A stretch of 36,465 bases of DNA, taken from positions 1-36,465 of the forward strand of contig NZ_RWIM01000007.1 of the NCBI RefSeq assembly GCF_009764645.1, written 5' to 3'. The stretch is from Pseudomonas sp. PB106 (lineage in GTDB: Bacteria; Pseudomonadota; Gammaproteobacteria; Pseudomonadales; Pseudomonadaceae). How positions within the stretch are numbered: the first letter of the stretch is position 1; every line of letters begins with the position of its first letter. The notes beneath the pieces are model-generated. The model did no database searches. It saw nothing but the letters and a program-made list of their open reading frames with translations, and was not told the origin of the DNA. Shown in pieces: positions 18,299-26,998 of the stretch. The position numbers and the translations under genes are program-made.

Positions 18299-19275
18299 GC
18301 GTCCTCCAGTGTTTTCTTCTGTTTCAATTCGACGCCGTTCTTGATCGCAACAATTTCCGCCAGCAATGACAGAGCAATTTCCGCCGGCGAATGACTGCCG
18401 ATGTGCAAACCGATCGGCCCGTGCAAGCGATCAATCGCCTGTACTGACAAGCCTAGCTGAGCCAGATTCTCCCGGCGCTTCTGACTGTTGACCCGCGAAC
18501 CGAGCGCACCAACATAGAAGGCTGGCGAATCCAGTGCCGTCAGTAGCGCCATGTCATCCAGACGTGGATCGTGAGTCAACGCGACAATCGCAGTGCGTTC
18601 ATCGGTCTGGATACTCAAGACCGCGTCGTCCGGCATCCCCGAGACGAAACGGCCGTGATGCTCCTCCCAGCCATAGACGAATTCGGTGCGCGGATCGCAG
18701 ATCAGCACCTCGAAATCCAGCAATCGCGCCATGTCTGCGACGTAGCGCGACAACTGTCCCGCGCCGATCAACAATAATCGCCAACGCGGGCCGTAGATGG
18801 CTCGCAGGGTTTTGCCGTCGAAGGCCAGCGCATCGGACTTGCTCGCCGGCGACAGCAACACTTCACCAGTTTCAATATTCAGCTCACGGGCGACGATCTC
18901 GTGCGCTTCACAACGCGCGAGCAATTCGGCAACCCACGCTGGATCGCCAACCCGCTCTTCGGTCAGACGCAACGTGCCGCCGCAAGGCAAACCGAAACGC
19001 GCCGCCTCTTCACGGGTAACGCCGTAAGTGATCAGTTGCACCGGCGGCCCGTCGGTGGCGATCCGCCCATCGTGCAGACGGGCGATCAAGTCATCCTCGA
19101 CGCAGCCGCCCGATACCGAACCGATCACCACGCCATCCTCACGCAACGCCAGCATGGCACCGGGCGCCCGGGGTGCAGTGCCCCAGGTTTGCACGACACT
19201 GAACAACACCACCCGCTGCCCGGCGCGGCGCCATTCCAGGACGCTGCGCAGCACGTTGAGATCGACGCTGTCCAT
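18295..19275 (-). CDS. XdhC family molybdenum-hydroxylase maturation factor
   Basis: XdhC/CoxI proteins bind molybdenum cofactor, help its sulphuration and insert it into xanthine-oxidase-family enzymes. The 326-residue protein has the N-terminal XdhC_CoxI domain (FSVVQTWGTAPRAPGAML, then GSVSGGCVED with the conserved cysteine) and a C-terminal Rossmann-like domain starting at LLLIGAGQLSRYVADMA near residue 166. GALGSRVNSQKRR and GLHIGSHSPAEIA near the end are typical. The frame extends 30 codons upstream inside the previous gene; ATG at 19275 is chosen because it gives the normal N-terminus and shares one base with that gene's stop (TGATG). Confidence 0.92.
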   Translation of the reverse strand: MDSVDLNVLRSVLEWRRAGQRVVLFSVVQTWGTAPRAPGAMLALREDGVVIGSVSGGCVEDDLIARLHDGRIATDGPPVQLITYGVTREEAARFGLPCGGTLRLTEERVGDPAWVAELLARCEAHEIVARELNIETGEVLLSPASKSDALAFDGKTLRAIYGPRWRLLLIGAGQLSRYVADMARLLDFEVLICDPRTEFVYGWEEHHGRFVSGMPDDAVLSIQTDERTAIVALTHDPRLDDMALLTALDSPAFYVGALGSRVNSQKRRENLAQLGLSVQAIDRLHGPIGLHIGSHSPAEIALSLLAEIVAIKNGVELKQKKTLEDA

Positions 19276-21596
19276 CAGGCGCCTGCCTTCTGCCAGCCCT
19301 GCAACTGATAGCGCACTGGCAGATTGCGAATACGTTTGCCGGTGGCCGCGAAGATGGCATTGCACAGCGCCGGGGCAATCGGCGGCACGCCCGGTTCGCC
19401 GACGCCGCCCAACGGCACGTCGCCCGGTGGCGTCACCAGATGCACCGCGACTTCCTTCGGTGCCAGCGACATGCGCGCCACTTCGTACATATGGAAGTTG
19501 TCCTGCTGGACCTTGCCGTCCTTGAAGCTGATTTCACCCAGCACCGCATTGCCGAGCCCCATTACGCAAGCGCCTTCGAACTGCGAGCGAATGCGCTCAG
19601 GGTTGATCTGCGGCCCACAATCCACGGCAATATCAGCTTTGTGCACGATCAGCGAACCATCGTCCTTGACCTCGACTTCAATCACCGCCGCCACGTAGGT
19701 GACGAAGCTGTAATGCACGGCCAGACCCAGTCCGCGGCCCTTGGGCAGCTCGCGCCCCCAACCGGCAGCCTTCGCAGCCGTTTCCAGCACGGTGCGCATG
19801 CGTCCGGTATCGATCGGATAACGCTCGGAAGATTCACCGTAGTTCCACTCCTCGCTCAGCGTGCGCGGGTCGATCTGCCGATCCGGGCCGAGCAGTTTGA
19901 TCTGGTACTTGAGCGGATCCTCGCCGGCCTTGTGCGCCAGCTCATCGACAAAACTCTGAATGGCGAAACCATGGGGAATGTTCGACACCGAGCGATACCA
20001 GCCAACCCGCGTGTGCACGGTCGCTTCGGGATTTTCCAGGCGCACATTGGGAATCGCGTAGGCCATGTTGGTGAACCCCATGCCCAGCTCGAAAGCGGCT
20101 TCATGGTTCATGCCCGGCGCGAACAACGCGGTAATGCTCGGCGCGACGGTGCGATGCAACCAGCCGGACGGCATGCCGTCCTTGCCGACGCCTGCCTTCA
20201 GATACTCGGCGGACACGGTGTGGAAATACGAGTTATGGATGTCATCTTCACGCGTCCACTGCACGCGCAGCGCTTTGCCGGGGAATTCCTTGGCAAGGAT
20301 CGCCGCCTCGACGACGAAATCCGGCTTGGACTTACGCCCGAAACCACCGCCCAGCAGCGTGACATTAAAGGTGACGTTATCGAACGGCAGACCAAGACGT
20401 TCAGCGATGCGCTCGCGGGTGACTTGCGGCGCCTGACTCGGCGCCCAGGCCTCGCAAACCCCGTCCTGGTAACGGGCGATGGCGACCATCGGTTCCATCG
20501 GTGCCTGCGCCAGATGCGGCAGATAGTAAGAAGCTTCAAGGGTGCTGGCAGCGCCACTCAACGCCTTGTCGATATCGCCAGTGTTGCGCACCACTTTGCC
20601 GGGTTTCAGCGAGGCGGCTTCGAGTTCCTTGCGGTAGGCAATCGAGTCGTAACTGGCATTCGGGCCATCGTCCCACTCGATTTTCAACGCTTCGCGGCCC
20701 TTGATCGCTGCCCAGGTATTGCTGGCCACGACAGCCACACCGCCCAGTGGCTGAAACTCCGAAGGCAGTGGACGACCTTCAATCTGAATCACTTTGAGCA
20801 CGCCGGGGACTTTCAGCGCCGCGCTGTCGTCCAGCGATTTGACCTTGCCGCCGTACACTGCCGGGCGCGCGATGGTCGCGTACAACATGCCGTCAAAATG
20901 TACGTCGGCGCCGTACACCGCCCGACCGTTGACGATGTCGTCGCCATCGATGGCTTTGGTGCCTTCCTTGCCGATGTAGCGAAATTCCGATGGCTGCTTG
21001 AGGCGCAGACTGTCACGCGCGGGCACCGGCAACGCACTCGCCGCAGCGGCGAGTTCGCCATAGCCCAGTTCACGACCGGACGGTTTATGGATGACTTTGT
21101 GCAACTGCGCATGGCATTCGCCGACCGGTACCTTCCACTGCGCAGCCGCCGCTTGCTCCAGCATCGTTCGGGCCGCAGCGCCGCAACGCCGCATTGGCTC
21201 GTACCAGTGGCGCATGCTGCGCGAACCGTCGGTGTCCTGATTACCGAAACGCACTTCATCACCCGGCGCCTGCTGCACTTTGACATGCGCCCAATCGGCG
21301 TCCAGTTCGTCGGCAACCACCATGGTCAGACTGGTGCGCACGCCCTGGCCCATCTCCGAGCGGTTGCATACCACCGTCACCGTGCCGTCGGCGGCAATGC
21401 TCACATAGACTTTCGGGTCATCGATCCAGCCGTTGGGCATGCCGTCGGCGCCGAATTTCTTTTCCTTCTCGTCGGCCAATGCATCCTGCCAGCCCCAACT
21501 CGCGGCCAGCACCAAGGCGCCCGTCGCGCCGACGCCTTTGAGGAAACCGCGGCGACTGAGATTGCTCAGAGCGAAATCATGCGGAAGGCGGCTCAT
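19275..21596 (-). CDS. Molybdopterin-binding subunit of a periplasmic xanthine-oxidase-family dehydrogenase (IorB-like)
   Basis: The 773-residue protein begins with a Tat signal (SRRGFLKG, arginines 15-16, hydrophobic stretch to about 36, likely cleavage after ALA at 41), so it should be exported folded. The mature part shows aldehyde-oxidase/IorB domains with LGGGFGRKSKPDF, QAPMEPM, GWYRSVSNIPHGF and the catalytic-glutamate segment GVGEPGVPPIAPAL near the C-terminus. Such enzymes hydroxylate aldehydes or N-heterocycles using water. The substrate is unknown: isoquinoline, nicotinate-like rings and aldehydes are all possible. It overlaps the iron-sulphur gene by 4 nt and xdhC by 1 nt. Annotation as isoquinoline 1-oxidoreductase beta subunit is likely in databases but should not be read literally. 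Confidence 0.9.
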   Translation of the reverse strand: MSRLPHDFALSNLSRRGFLKGVGATGALVLAASWGWQDALADEKEKKFGADGMPNGWIDDPKVYVSIAADGTVTVVCNRSEMGQGVRTSLTMVVADELDADWAHVKVQQAPGDEVRFGNQDTDGSRSMRHWYEPMRRCGAAARTMLEQAAAAQWKVPVGECHAQLHKVIHKPSGRELGYGELAAAASALPVPARDSLRLKQPSEFRYIGKEGTKAIDGDDIVNGRAVYGADVHFDGMLYATIARPAVYGGKVKSLDDSAALKVPGVLKVIQIEGRPLPSEFQPLGGVAVVASNTWAAIKGREALKIEWDDGPNASYDSIAYRKELEAASLKPGKVVRNTGDIDKALSGAASTLEASYYLPHLAQAPMEPMVAIARYQDGVCEAWAPSQAPQVTRERIAERLGLPFDNVTFNVTLLGGGFGRKSKPDFVVEAAILAKEFPGKALRVQWTREDDIHNSYFHTVSAEYLKAGVGKDGMPSGWLHRTVAPSITALFAPGMNHEAAFELGMGFTNMAYAIPNVRLENPEATVHTRVGWYRSVSNIPHGFAIQSFVDELAHKAGEDPLKYQIKLLGPDRQIDPRTLSEEWNYGESSERYPIDTGRMRTVLETAAKAAGWGRELPKGRGLGLAVHYSFVTYVAAVIEVEVKDDGSLIVHKADIAVDCGPQINPERIRSQFEGACVMGLGNAVLGEISFKDGKVQQDNFHMYEVARMSLAPKEVAVHLVTPPGDVPLGGVGEPGVPPIAPALCNAIFAATGKRIRNLPVRYQLQGWQKAGA

Positions 21597-22063
21597 GCTT
21601 TCGCCTCCTTCAAATGCGTGGACGCCTGACGGATAGCGGTTTTGATCCGGTTATAGGTGCCGCAGCGACAAATGTTGCCGACCATGGCTTCTTCGATCTG
21701 CTCATCGCTCGGGTTCGGGTTGGTTTTGAGCAACGCCGTGGCCGACATGATTTGCCCGCCCTGACAGAAGCCACACTGCGCGACAGCCGTGTCGAGCCAG
21801 GCTTGCTGAACGACTTGCCCGACCGGATCAGCGTGGAGGTTGTCGATGGTGGTGACGTTTTGGCCGACGACCGAACCGATCGGCGTGATGCAACTGCGCG
21901 CCGGCAAACCGTCGATGTGGATGGTGCACGCGCCACACAGGCCCATGCCGCAGCCGAATTTGGTGCCGTTGTAGCCGGCAACGTCGCGGATAGCCCAGAG
22001 CAGCGGCATGTCTTCCGTGACATCAAGTGAATGGTCTTGGCCATTGAGTTTCAGGGTAATCAT
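21593..22063 (-). CDS. 2Fe-2S subunit of the molybdenum hydroxylase (IorA/CoxS-like)
   Basis: The 156-residue protein carries two iron-sulphur clusters: plant-ferredoxin-type C38, C43, C46, C58 (GCGMGLCGACTIH) and the alpha-helical domain C97, C100, C132, C134 (CGFCQGGQIM, NICRCGTY). It passes electrons from the molybdenum centre to an acceptor. ATG at 22063 is preferred to an in-frame GTG two codons upstream; neither has a strong ribosome binding site. It has no Tat signal of its own and would travel with the large subunit. First gene of the operon. No FAD subunit is encoded beside it, as in IorAB-type two-subunit enzymes. Confidence 0.92.
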   Translation of the reverse strand: MITLKLNGQDHSLDVTEDMPLLWAIRDVAGYNGTKFGCGMGLCGACTIHIDGLPARSCITPIGSVVGQNVTTIDNLHADPVGQVVQQAWLDTAVAQCGFCQGGQIMSATALLKTNPNPSDEQIEEAMVGNICRCGTYNRIKTAIRQASTHLKEAKA

Positions 22064-22249
22064 GGGCACGCCCGCATATTTTTGGTGGTTATTGGGTCGA
22101 GCAATCTGCCGCCGTTGAATCGGCGGTGGTTCACGCAGATCGACTCAGGCTAATCAGGCTCTCTTGTGCCGACGCGAACGTCTGCACCGGGCCTTTGGTG
22201 GAGCAAATGACGGTTATCGTTAGCTCGCTAAGTTAACCCAACATTAACG
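22064..22249 (-). promoter_or_regulatory. Upstream region of the molybdenum-hydroxylase operon
   Basis: No gene is seen in 22064-22377 (314 nt). On the minus strand a weak promoter candidate is TTGGGT (22241-22236), 17 nt, GATAAC (22218-22213); its spacer contains the palindrome TTAGC-TC-GCTAA (22220-22231) beside GTTAAC (22232-22237), which could bind a regulator. The leader, about 140 nt, contains a 6-bp hairpin CCGCCG/CGGCGG (22109-22126). The rest of the gap holds the murB terminator and an inverted repeat, listed separately. Confidence 0.35.
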
Positions 22250-22277
22250 AAAAAGCCCTGCTGAGACAGGGCTTTTT
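22250..22277 (-). terminator. Rho-independent terminator after murB
   Basis: AAAAAGCCCTG (22250-22260) pairs with CAGGGCTTTTT (22267-22277) across a 6-nt loop. It has A and T tracts on both sides and so can work in either direction. It ends the comEC-to-murB transcript before the molybdenum-hydroxylase operon. Confidence 0.88.
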
Positions 22278-22281
22278 AGTG

Positions 22282-22374
22282 GCGAGCTTTTAGCTACAAG
22301 CTGCAAGTAAAAGCAGTAGCTGGATCATGTTGCAGAGATTGTAGCTTGCCGCTCAAAGCTTGAAGCTCGCCGCT
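22282..22374. repeat. Intergenic inverted repeat, AGCTACAAGCTGCAAG family
   Basis: TTAGCTACAAGCTGCAAG on the left and the partly complementary ATTGTAGCTTGCCGCT with AAGCTTGAAGCTCGCCGCTG on the right form an imperfect foldback. Sequences of this style are common short repeats in fluorescent pseudomonads and differ from the REP family in this window. It abuts the murB stop codon. Confidence 0.65.
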
Positions 22375-22377
22375 GCT

Positions 22378-23397
22378 TCAATACCGATTGGGCTCCATTT
22401 CCAGTTCGACATTGAAACGTTCGGCAATGTCTTTCTGAATACGTTGCGCCAGATCGAACAATTGCAGGCCGGTCGCCGTGCCGTAGTTGACCAGCACCAG
22501 TGCCTGCAATTTATGTACGCCGGCATCGGCTTCGCGGAAACCCTTCCAGCCAGCGCGCTCGATGAGCCAGCCAGCGGCCAGTTTCATCTGCCCGTCCGCT
22601 TGCGCGTAGGCCACCACATCCGGATGCTGCGCTTTGATCTGCGCGACGACGGCCGCCGACACCAGCGGATTTTTAAAGAAGCTGCCGGCATTGCCGAGCA
22701 CCGCCGGATCCGGCAATTTCTCGCTGCGGATACTGCAGATGGCACGGCTGACGTCGGACGGCGTCGGTTGCTCGATGCCCTGCTCGCTCAGGCGCTGACG
22801 CACCGGGCCATATTCCAGATGCAGATGCGCAACGCGATTGAGCGTGAAGCGCACGCGCAGGATCAGCCAACGCCCCGGCTGCTGCTTGAACAGGCTGTCA
22901 CGGTAAGCGAAGTTGCATTCTTCCAGGGTGAAGTCGCGCAATTCGCCGGTGTGGCGATCCAGCGCGGTCAGCCCGGCGAACACATCCTTGATCTCGACAC
23001 CGTAGGCGCCGATATTCTGCATCGGCGCAGCGCCGACGGTGCCCGGGATCAGGCTGAGGTTTTCCAGCCCGGAAAAGCCCAGCGCCAAGGTGTGCTGCAC
23101 AAACGGATGCCACGGCTCGCCGGCTTCAGCTTCGATCACCACACGGTTGCCATCGTCGCTGATCACGCGAATTCCACGCGTGGCCATGCGCAAGGTCAGC
23201 GCCGGGATATCCGCAGTCAGCAGCAAGTTGCTGCCACCGCCGATCACCAGCAATGGCACGTCATGCGCCGTGGCATAAGCCAATGCTTCACGGACATCGG
23301 CGTCGCTGTGGGCCTCGGCGAACAGTTGCGCGCGGACATCGACGCCAAAACTGTTGAACGGTTTCAGGGAAACCTGCGGTTGCACCTGCAAACTCAT
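22378..23397 (-). CDS. murB: UDP-N-acetylenolpyruvoylglucosamine reductase
   Basis: MurB reduces UDP-GlcNAc-enolpyruvate to UDP-MurNAc with NADPH and FAD, an early cytoplasmic step of peptidoglycan synthesis. The 339-residue type I enzyme shows NSFGVD at residues 15-20, the FAD-binding GGGSNLLL near 53, IPGTVGAAPMQNIGAYG near 116, the catalytic serine in GNAGSFFKNP near 238 and the catalytic glutamate in ELEMEPNRY at the end. Its ATG overlaps the upstream phosphatase stop by 4 nt, and it is the last gene of its operon. Confidence 0.96.
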   Translation of the reverse strand: MSLQVQPQVSLKPFNSFGVDVRAQLFAEAHSDADVREALAYATAHDVPLLVIGGGSNLLLTADIPALTLRMATRGIRVISDDGNRVVIEAEAGEPWHPFVQHTLALGFSGLENLSLIPGTVGAAPMQNIGAYGVEIKDVFAGLTALDRHTGELRDFTLEECNFAYRDSLFKQQPGRWLILRVRFTLNRVAHLHLEYGPVRQRLSEQGIEQPTPSDVSRAICSIRSEKLPDPAVLGNAGSFFKNPLVSAAVVAQIKAQHPDVVAYAQADGQMKLAAGWLIERAGWKGFREADAGVHKLQALVLVNYGTATGLQLFDLAQRIQKDIAERFNVELEMEPNRY

Positions 23398-23858
23398 AAC
23401 CGACCCTTCACTTCGATCAACAATTGGTCACAAGCCGCTTCAATCAGATCCAGCACCTGCTCGAAACCCTGATCGCCGTCGTAATACGGGTCCGGCACTT
23501 CATCGACCAGCCCGGCATACCGGCGCAGGAACAGATCCAGCTCGGCTTTGCCGGTGGACGGTTGCAGGGCTTTGAGGTTGCGCAGGTTGCTGTTGTCCAT
23601 GGCCAGAATCAGGTCGTAGCTGGCGAAATCAGCACGGCTGACCTGCTGCGCGCGTTGCGCCGACAGGTCATAACCGCGCACTTTGGCGGCGGCCTGACTG
23701 CGTTTGTCTGGCGGGTTGCCGACGTGCCAGTCACCAGTGCCGGCGGAGGCCACTTCGACCTGATCCGCCAGCCCTGCGGCGCGCAACTTGTGGCGCAACA
23801 CGCCTTCAGCCGTGGGCGAACGGCAAATGTTGCCCAGGCACACAAACAGAACGCGCAT
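23394..23858 (-). CDS. Low-molecular-weight protein tyrosine phosphatase
   Basis: The 154-residue cytoplasmic phosphatase has the P-loop CLGNICRS with nucleophile C7 and R13, and the general acid D123 in DPYYDG. Bacterial relatives act on tyrosine kinases of capsule or exopolysaccharide synthesis, but others have roles in stress; no cognate kinase is encoded in this window. It overlaps kdsB by one base (TGATG) and murB by four, so it is translated together with envelope genes. I recall the same kdsB-phosphatase-murB order from P. aeruginosa. Confidence 0.93.
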   Translation of the reverse strand: MRVLFVCLGNICRSPTAEGVLRHKLRAAGLADQVEVASAGTGDWHVGNPPDKRSQAAAKVRGYDLSAQRAQQVSRADFASYDLILAMDNSNLRNLKALQPSTGKAELDLFLRRYAGLVDEVPDPYYDGDQGFEQVLDLIEAACDQLLIEVKGRL

Positions 23859-24622
23859 CAGGCCCCCAGCAGGCGACGAACGCGCTCGAGGTCTTCAACG
23901 GTGTCGACACCGGTCGGCGGCGCGATCAACGCATCGGCAACGTGAATCCGCACGCCGTGCCACAGGGCACGCAGTTGTTCAAGGGATTCGGTGTTCTCCA
24001 GCCAGCACGGGCCCCAGCTCACGAAGTCGTGAAGGAAACCGGCGCGGTAGGCATAAATGCCGATGTGGCGACGGTACGGCACGCCTTCCGGCAATTGCTC
24101 GCGGCTCTTGGCGAACGCATCGCGCGCCCAAGGCAAAGTCGCACGGCTGAACGTCAGCGCCAGACCGTTGATGTCGCTGACGACTTTGACCACGTTCGGA
24201 TTGAACAGGGTGTCGACGTCTTCGATCGGCTCGGCCAGCGTGGCCATGCGCGCTTCGGTATGGGCAGCGAGGTTGGCAGCGACCTGATCGATCACGCTTG
24301 GCGGGATCAGCGGCTCGTCACCCTGCACGTTGACCACGATTGCGTCGGGCTCAAGGCCCAGTTTCGCTGCGACTTCAGCCAGACGATCGGTGCCGGAATT
24401 GTGATCTTCACGGGTCAGCACCACTTCAGCGCCAAAGGCTTTGCAGGCTTCGACAATGCGCGCATCGTCAGTGGCCACCACCACGCGGGTCGCGCTGCTT
24501 TTGCTCGCCTGTTCCCAGACGTGCTGGATCATCGGTTTGCCGGCGATGTCCAGCAGCGGCTTGCCCGGCAGGCGGGTCGAGGCATAACGCGACGGGATGA
24601 CAACGGTGAAGGCGGTGGTCAT
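23858..24622 (-). CDS. kdsB: CMP-Kdo synthetase (3-deoxy-manno-octulosonate cytidylyltransferase)
   Basis: KdsB activates Kdo with CTP so that it can be added to lipid A. The 254-residue protein has the cytidylyltransferase start [17 protein letters not shown] (residues 7-23), [10 protein letters not shown] near 47, the metal/nucleotide segment [12 protein letters not shown] near 97 and the sugar-binding [10 protein letters not shown] near 183. Length matches the family. It overlaps the upstream Trm112-like gene by 4 nt. Together with lpxK upstream it marks this operon as lipid A-core assembly. Confidence 0.96.
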   Translation of the reverse strand: MTTAFTVVIPSRYASTRLPGKPLLDIAGKPMIQHVWEQASKSSATRVVVATDDARIVEACKAFGAEVVLTREDHNSGTDRLAEVAAKLGLEPDAIVVNVQGDEPLIPPSVIDQVAANLAAHTEARMATLAEPIEDVDTLFNPNVVKVVSDINGLALTFSRATLPWARDAFAKSREQLPEGVPYRRHIGIYAYRAGFLHDFVSWGPCWLENTESLEQLRALWHGVRIHVADALIAPPTGVDTVEDLERVRRLLGA

Positions 24623-24804
24623 TTATCCAGACGCTCGTCGGTGGTCAGGGTGCGGGCTTCGCTTTCGAGCATCACCGGGATGCCGTCGCGGATCGGGTAC
24701 GCTAGGCCGGCGCCCTTGCTGATCAGCTCGGTCTTGTCGGCGCTGAGCTTGAGCGGGCCTTTGCAGATCGGGCACGCGAGGATGTCGAGCAATTTGGTGT
24801 CCAT
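24619..24804 (-). CDS. Trm112 family small protein (YcaR-like)
   Basis: The 61-residue protein begins [18 protein letters not shown] and contains [18 protein letters not shown], the conserved Trm112/YcaR pattern. Only one CxxC pair (C11, C14) is present, as in many bacterial members. Eukaryotic Trm112 activates methyltransferases; the bacterial role is not well settled. It lies between lpxK (22 nt gap) and kdsB (4-nt overlap), a position seen across Gammaproteobacteria. Confidence 0.92.
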   Translation of the reverse strand: MDTKLLDILACPICKGPLKLSADKTELISKGAGLAYPIRDGIPVMLESEARTLTTDERLDK

Positions 24805-24826
24805 GAACTTTCCCTGGATAAAAGAA

Positions 24827-25837
24827 TTAAGGCAAAAGCCGATCAGGTAGCAGGCGCATCAGCTGTGTGTCGAACCAGGCCACGAAGGCCGGCGACGGCA
24901 CGGCATCGACCGCCAGATACCACCAGTCGGCAGCAGCGAAGGCACGGCACTTCACCGCGTCCTTTTCGGTCATCACCAACGGCAATGACGGTGTGAAATT
25001 CAAGGCCTGCACGCTGTATTCGGCGTGATCGGCAAACGCGTGCGGGACTGCTCGCCAGTCTAGCGCTTCGAGGGTATTGAAGAAACGTTGCGGATTGCCG
25101 ATCCCGGCGACCGCGTGCACGCTCTGGCCGGGCGCAAAGTGCTCGAGCGGCTTGCGCTCGCCGCTGCGCAGATTGACCAGCGCCGTCGGTTGCAGATGGA
25201 AAGCGAAACCGTCGTCGCGATCGGCGGTGGCGCCGTTGAACAGCACGCCGTCGACACTTTGCAAACGCTCGATCGGCTCACGCAGCGGGCCTGCCGGCAA
25301 GCAGCGTTTATTGCCCAGACCACGAGCCGCGTCGATCAGCACCAGCTCCAGATCCCGCGCCAGACGGTAATGCTGCATGCCGTCGTCGGAGAGGATCAGG
25401 TCCAGCGGTTCACTGGCGAGCAAGGCTCTGACGGCAGCGCTGCGATCGGGATCGATCATCAATGGCACGCGGGTGCGCTGGACGATCAGCAGCGGTTCGT
25501 CACCAGCGATATCGGCACTTTGCTCAGCCTCGACGCGCCACGGCAGTTGCGGCGGCTTGGCGCCGTAACCACGACTGACCACGCCAACGCGCAAACCACT
25601 GCGCCGGCAATGCTCGATCAGCCAGAGGATCATCGGCGTTTTGCCAGTGCCACCGACAGTGATGTTGCCGACCACGATCAACGGCACCGGCGGCTGGTAA
25701 ATCTCGCCTTCACCGTCGAGAAAACGCTGACGCTTATTCACCACCACACGGCGGTACAACAACTCCAGCGGTCGCAGCAACGCCAGGGCCGGGTGCCCCT
25801 GATACCACGCGGCGAGCAAGCGATCGGACAGGCTCAT
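24827..25837 (-). CDS. lpxK: Tetraacyldisaccharide 4'-kinase
   Basis: LpxK phosphorylates the 4' position of tetraacyldisaccharide-1-phosphate to make lipid IVA at the inner membrane. The 336-residue protein has an N-terminal hydrophobic/amphipathic segment, the Walker A region [12 protein letters not shown] (57-68), SRGYG near 89, and the catalytic [10 protein letters not shown] near 150. [10 protein letters not shown] near 285 is conserved as well. Its ATG shares one base with the exbD stop. Length is typical. Confidence 0.95.
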   Translation of the reverse strand: MSLSDRLLAAWYQGHPALALLRPLELLYRRVVVNKRQRFLDGEGEIYQPPVPLIVVGNITVGGTGKTPMILWLIEHCRRSGLRVGVVSRGYGAKPPQLPWRVEAEQSADIAGDEPLLIVQRTRVPLMIDPDRSAAVRALLASEPLDLILSDDGMQHYRLARDLELVLIDAARGLGNKRCLPAGPLREPIERLQSVDGVLFNGATADRDDGFAFHLQPTALVNLRSGERKPLEHFAPGQSVHAVAGIGNPQRFFNTLEALDWRAVPHAFADHAEYSVQALNFTPSLPLVMTEKDAVKCRAFAAADWWYLAVDAVPSPAFVAWFDTQLMRLLPDRLLP

Positions 25838-26265
25838 CAGGATTTCGGCGCAGCCTCAACCGTGGTCATGCGCAAATGGCTGAAACCGAGCTTGCCGGCC
25901 GCGTCCATGGCGGTGATCACTGATTGATGCTGAGTCTTGCCGTCGGCACTGATCGACAACGGCATGTTGGTGTCACCGTTGGATTCTTTCTGCATGGCTT
26001 CCATCAACGTCGCCAGATCGTTTTTCGGCAGAATCTTGTTGTTCACCGAAAACACGCCCTCGGCGCTGATGGCGACATCCAGTTGCTTGAGCTGCTGGTC
26101 TTCCGCCGGCGAGCCGCTGACCGCTTCCGGCAGATCGACGCGCAACTGGGTTTCGCGGGTGAACGTGGTGGTCACAACGAAAAACAGCAGCAGGATGAAC
26201 ACCACGTCGATCAGCGACGCGAGGTTGATGTCCACGGTTTCCCGGGGCTTGCGACGGAATTTCAC
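25837..26265 (-). CDS. exbD: ExbD/TolR family proton-channel subunit
   Basis: The 142-residue protein has a short cytoplasmic start, one membrane helix (about residues 15-36) with the proton-carrying aspartate D20 in [16 protein letters not shown], and a periplasmic domain. ExbB and ExbD together form a proton-driven motor that powers TonB, or related TolQR-type systems. No tonB or tolA lies beside it, so the partner is unknown. It overlaps exbB by 4 nt and lpxK by 1 nt. The name TolR is possible; the short C-terminus and the ExbD-like start favour ExbD. Confidence 0.88.
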   Translation of the reverse strand: MKFRRKPRETVDINLASLIDVVFILLLFFVVTTTFTRETQLRVDLPEAVSGSPAEDQQLKQLDVAISAEGVFSVNNKILPKNDLATLMEAMQKESNGDTNMPLSISADGKTQHQSVITAMDAAGKLGFSHLRMTTVEAAPKS

Positions 26266-26897
26266 GCGCGGCCCTCGGTCAGGTCGACGTCACGGTCGCC
26301 CTGCACCACTTCAACCAGTTTGATCGCTTCCTGCTCCATGCCAACCACCAGTTCATCGATGCGGCGTTGCAGGAAACGGTGGAAGAACACCGCCGGAATC
26401 CCGACCATCAGGCCCGCAGCCGTGGTGATCAGCGCTTTGGAGATACCACCGGCCAGAACGGAAGCATTGGTGGTCATGCCGGAGCCGGTGAATGCGCTGA
26501 AAATGTCGATCATGCCCAGCACCGTGCCGAGCAGACCCAGCAACGGCGCCATGGCGGCGATGGTGCCGAGCGCATTGATGTAGCGCTCCAGCTCGTGAAT
26601 GACGCGAGCGGCGGCCTCTTCGATGCACTCTTTCATGATCTCGCGACCATGCTTGGAGTTGGCCAGACCGGCGGCGAGGATTTCCCCCAGCGGCGAATTG
26701 GCGCGCAATTCCTTGAGCTTTTCTTTATTGAGCTGCTTGTCCTTGATCCAGACCCAGACCTGGCCCAGCAGATGCTCGGGGGTGACGCGACTGGCGCGCA
26801 GGGTCCACAGACGCTCGGCGACAATCGCCATGGCCGCGATGGAACTCAAAATGATCGGCAACATCATCCAGCCGCCGGATTTGACCAATTCCCACAC
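26262..26897 (-). CDS. exbB: ExbB/TolQ/MotA family proton-channel subunit
   Basis: The 211-residue protein has three membrane segments: about 10-28, 110-135 (APLLGLLGTVLGMIDIF) and 150-172 (ISKALITTAAGLMVGIPAVFF). These are the MotA/TolQ/ExbB channel helices. The reading frame extends further upstream, but GTG at 26897 is chosen because GAGGGG lies 8 nt before it and the protein then begins WELVKSGGWMMLP like other family members. It forms the channel pentamer with ExbD. About 100 nt separate it from comEC, with no clear promoter. Confidence 0.88.
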   Translation of the reverse strand: MWELVKSGGWMMLPIILSSIAAMAIVAERLWTLRASRVTPEHLLGQVWVWIKDKQLNKEKLKELRANSPLGEILAAGLANSKHGREIMKECIEEAAARVIHELERYINALGTIAAMAPLLGLLGTVLGMIDIFSAFTGSGMTTNASVLAGGISKALITTAAGLMVGIPAVFFHRFLQRRIDELVVGMEQEAIKLVEVVQGDRDVDLTEGRA

Positions 26898-26998
26898 AGT
26901 GACAGTCCCCTCGAAAAAGTGCGCCACTTTACCATACCGATCCGCGATTAAGACCCGCCCCTCCGACGACCGTGATGTGCCATCCATGCTGGCACCGA

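Noticed and set aside
19276..19365. 30-codon N-terminal extension of XdhC
   Set aside because: It lies wholly inside the preceding gene; the ATG sharing a base with that gene's stop gives the usual family start.
19440..21629. 729-codon open frame on the plus strand opposite the molybdopterin subunit gene
   Set aside because: Composition is typical of an antisense frame (His, Arg, Gln rich) and the opposite strand has complete catalytic motifs.
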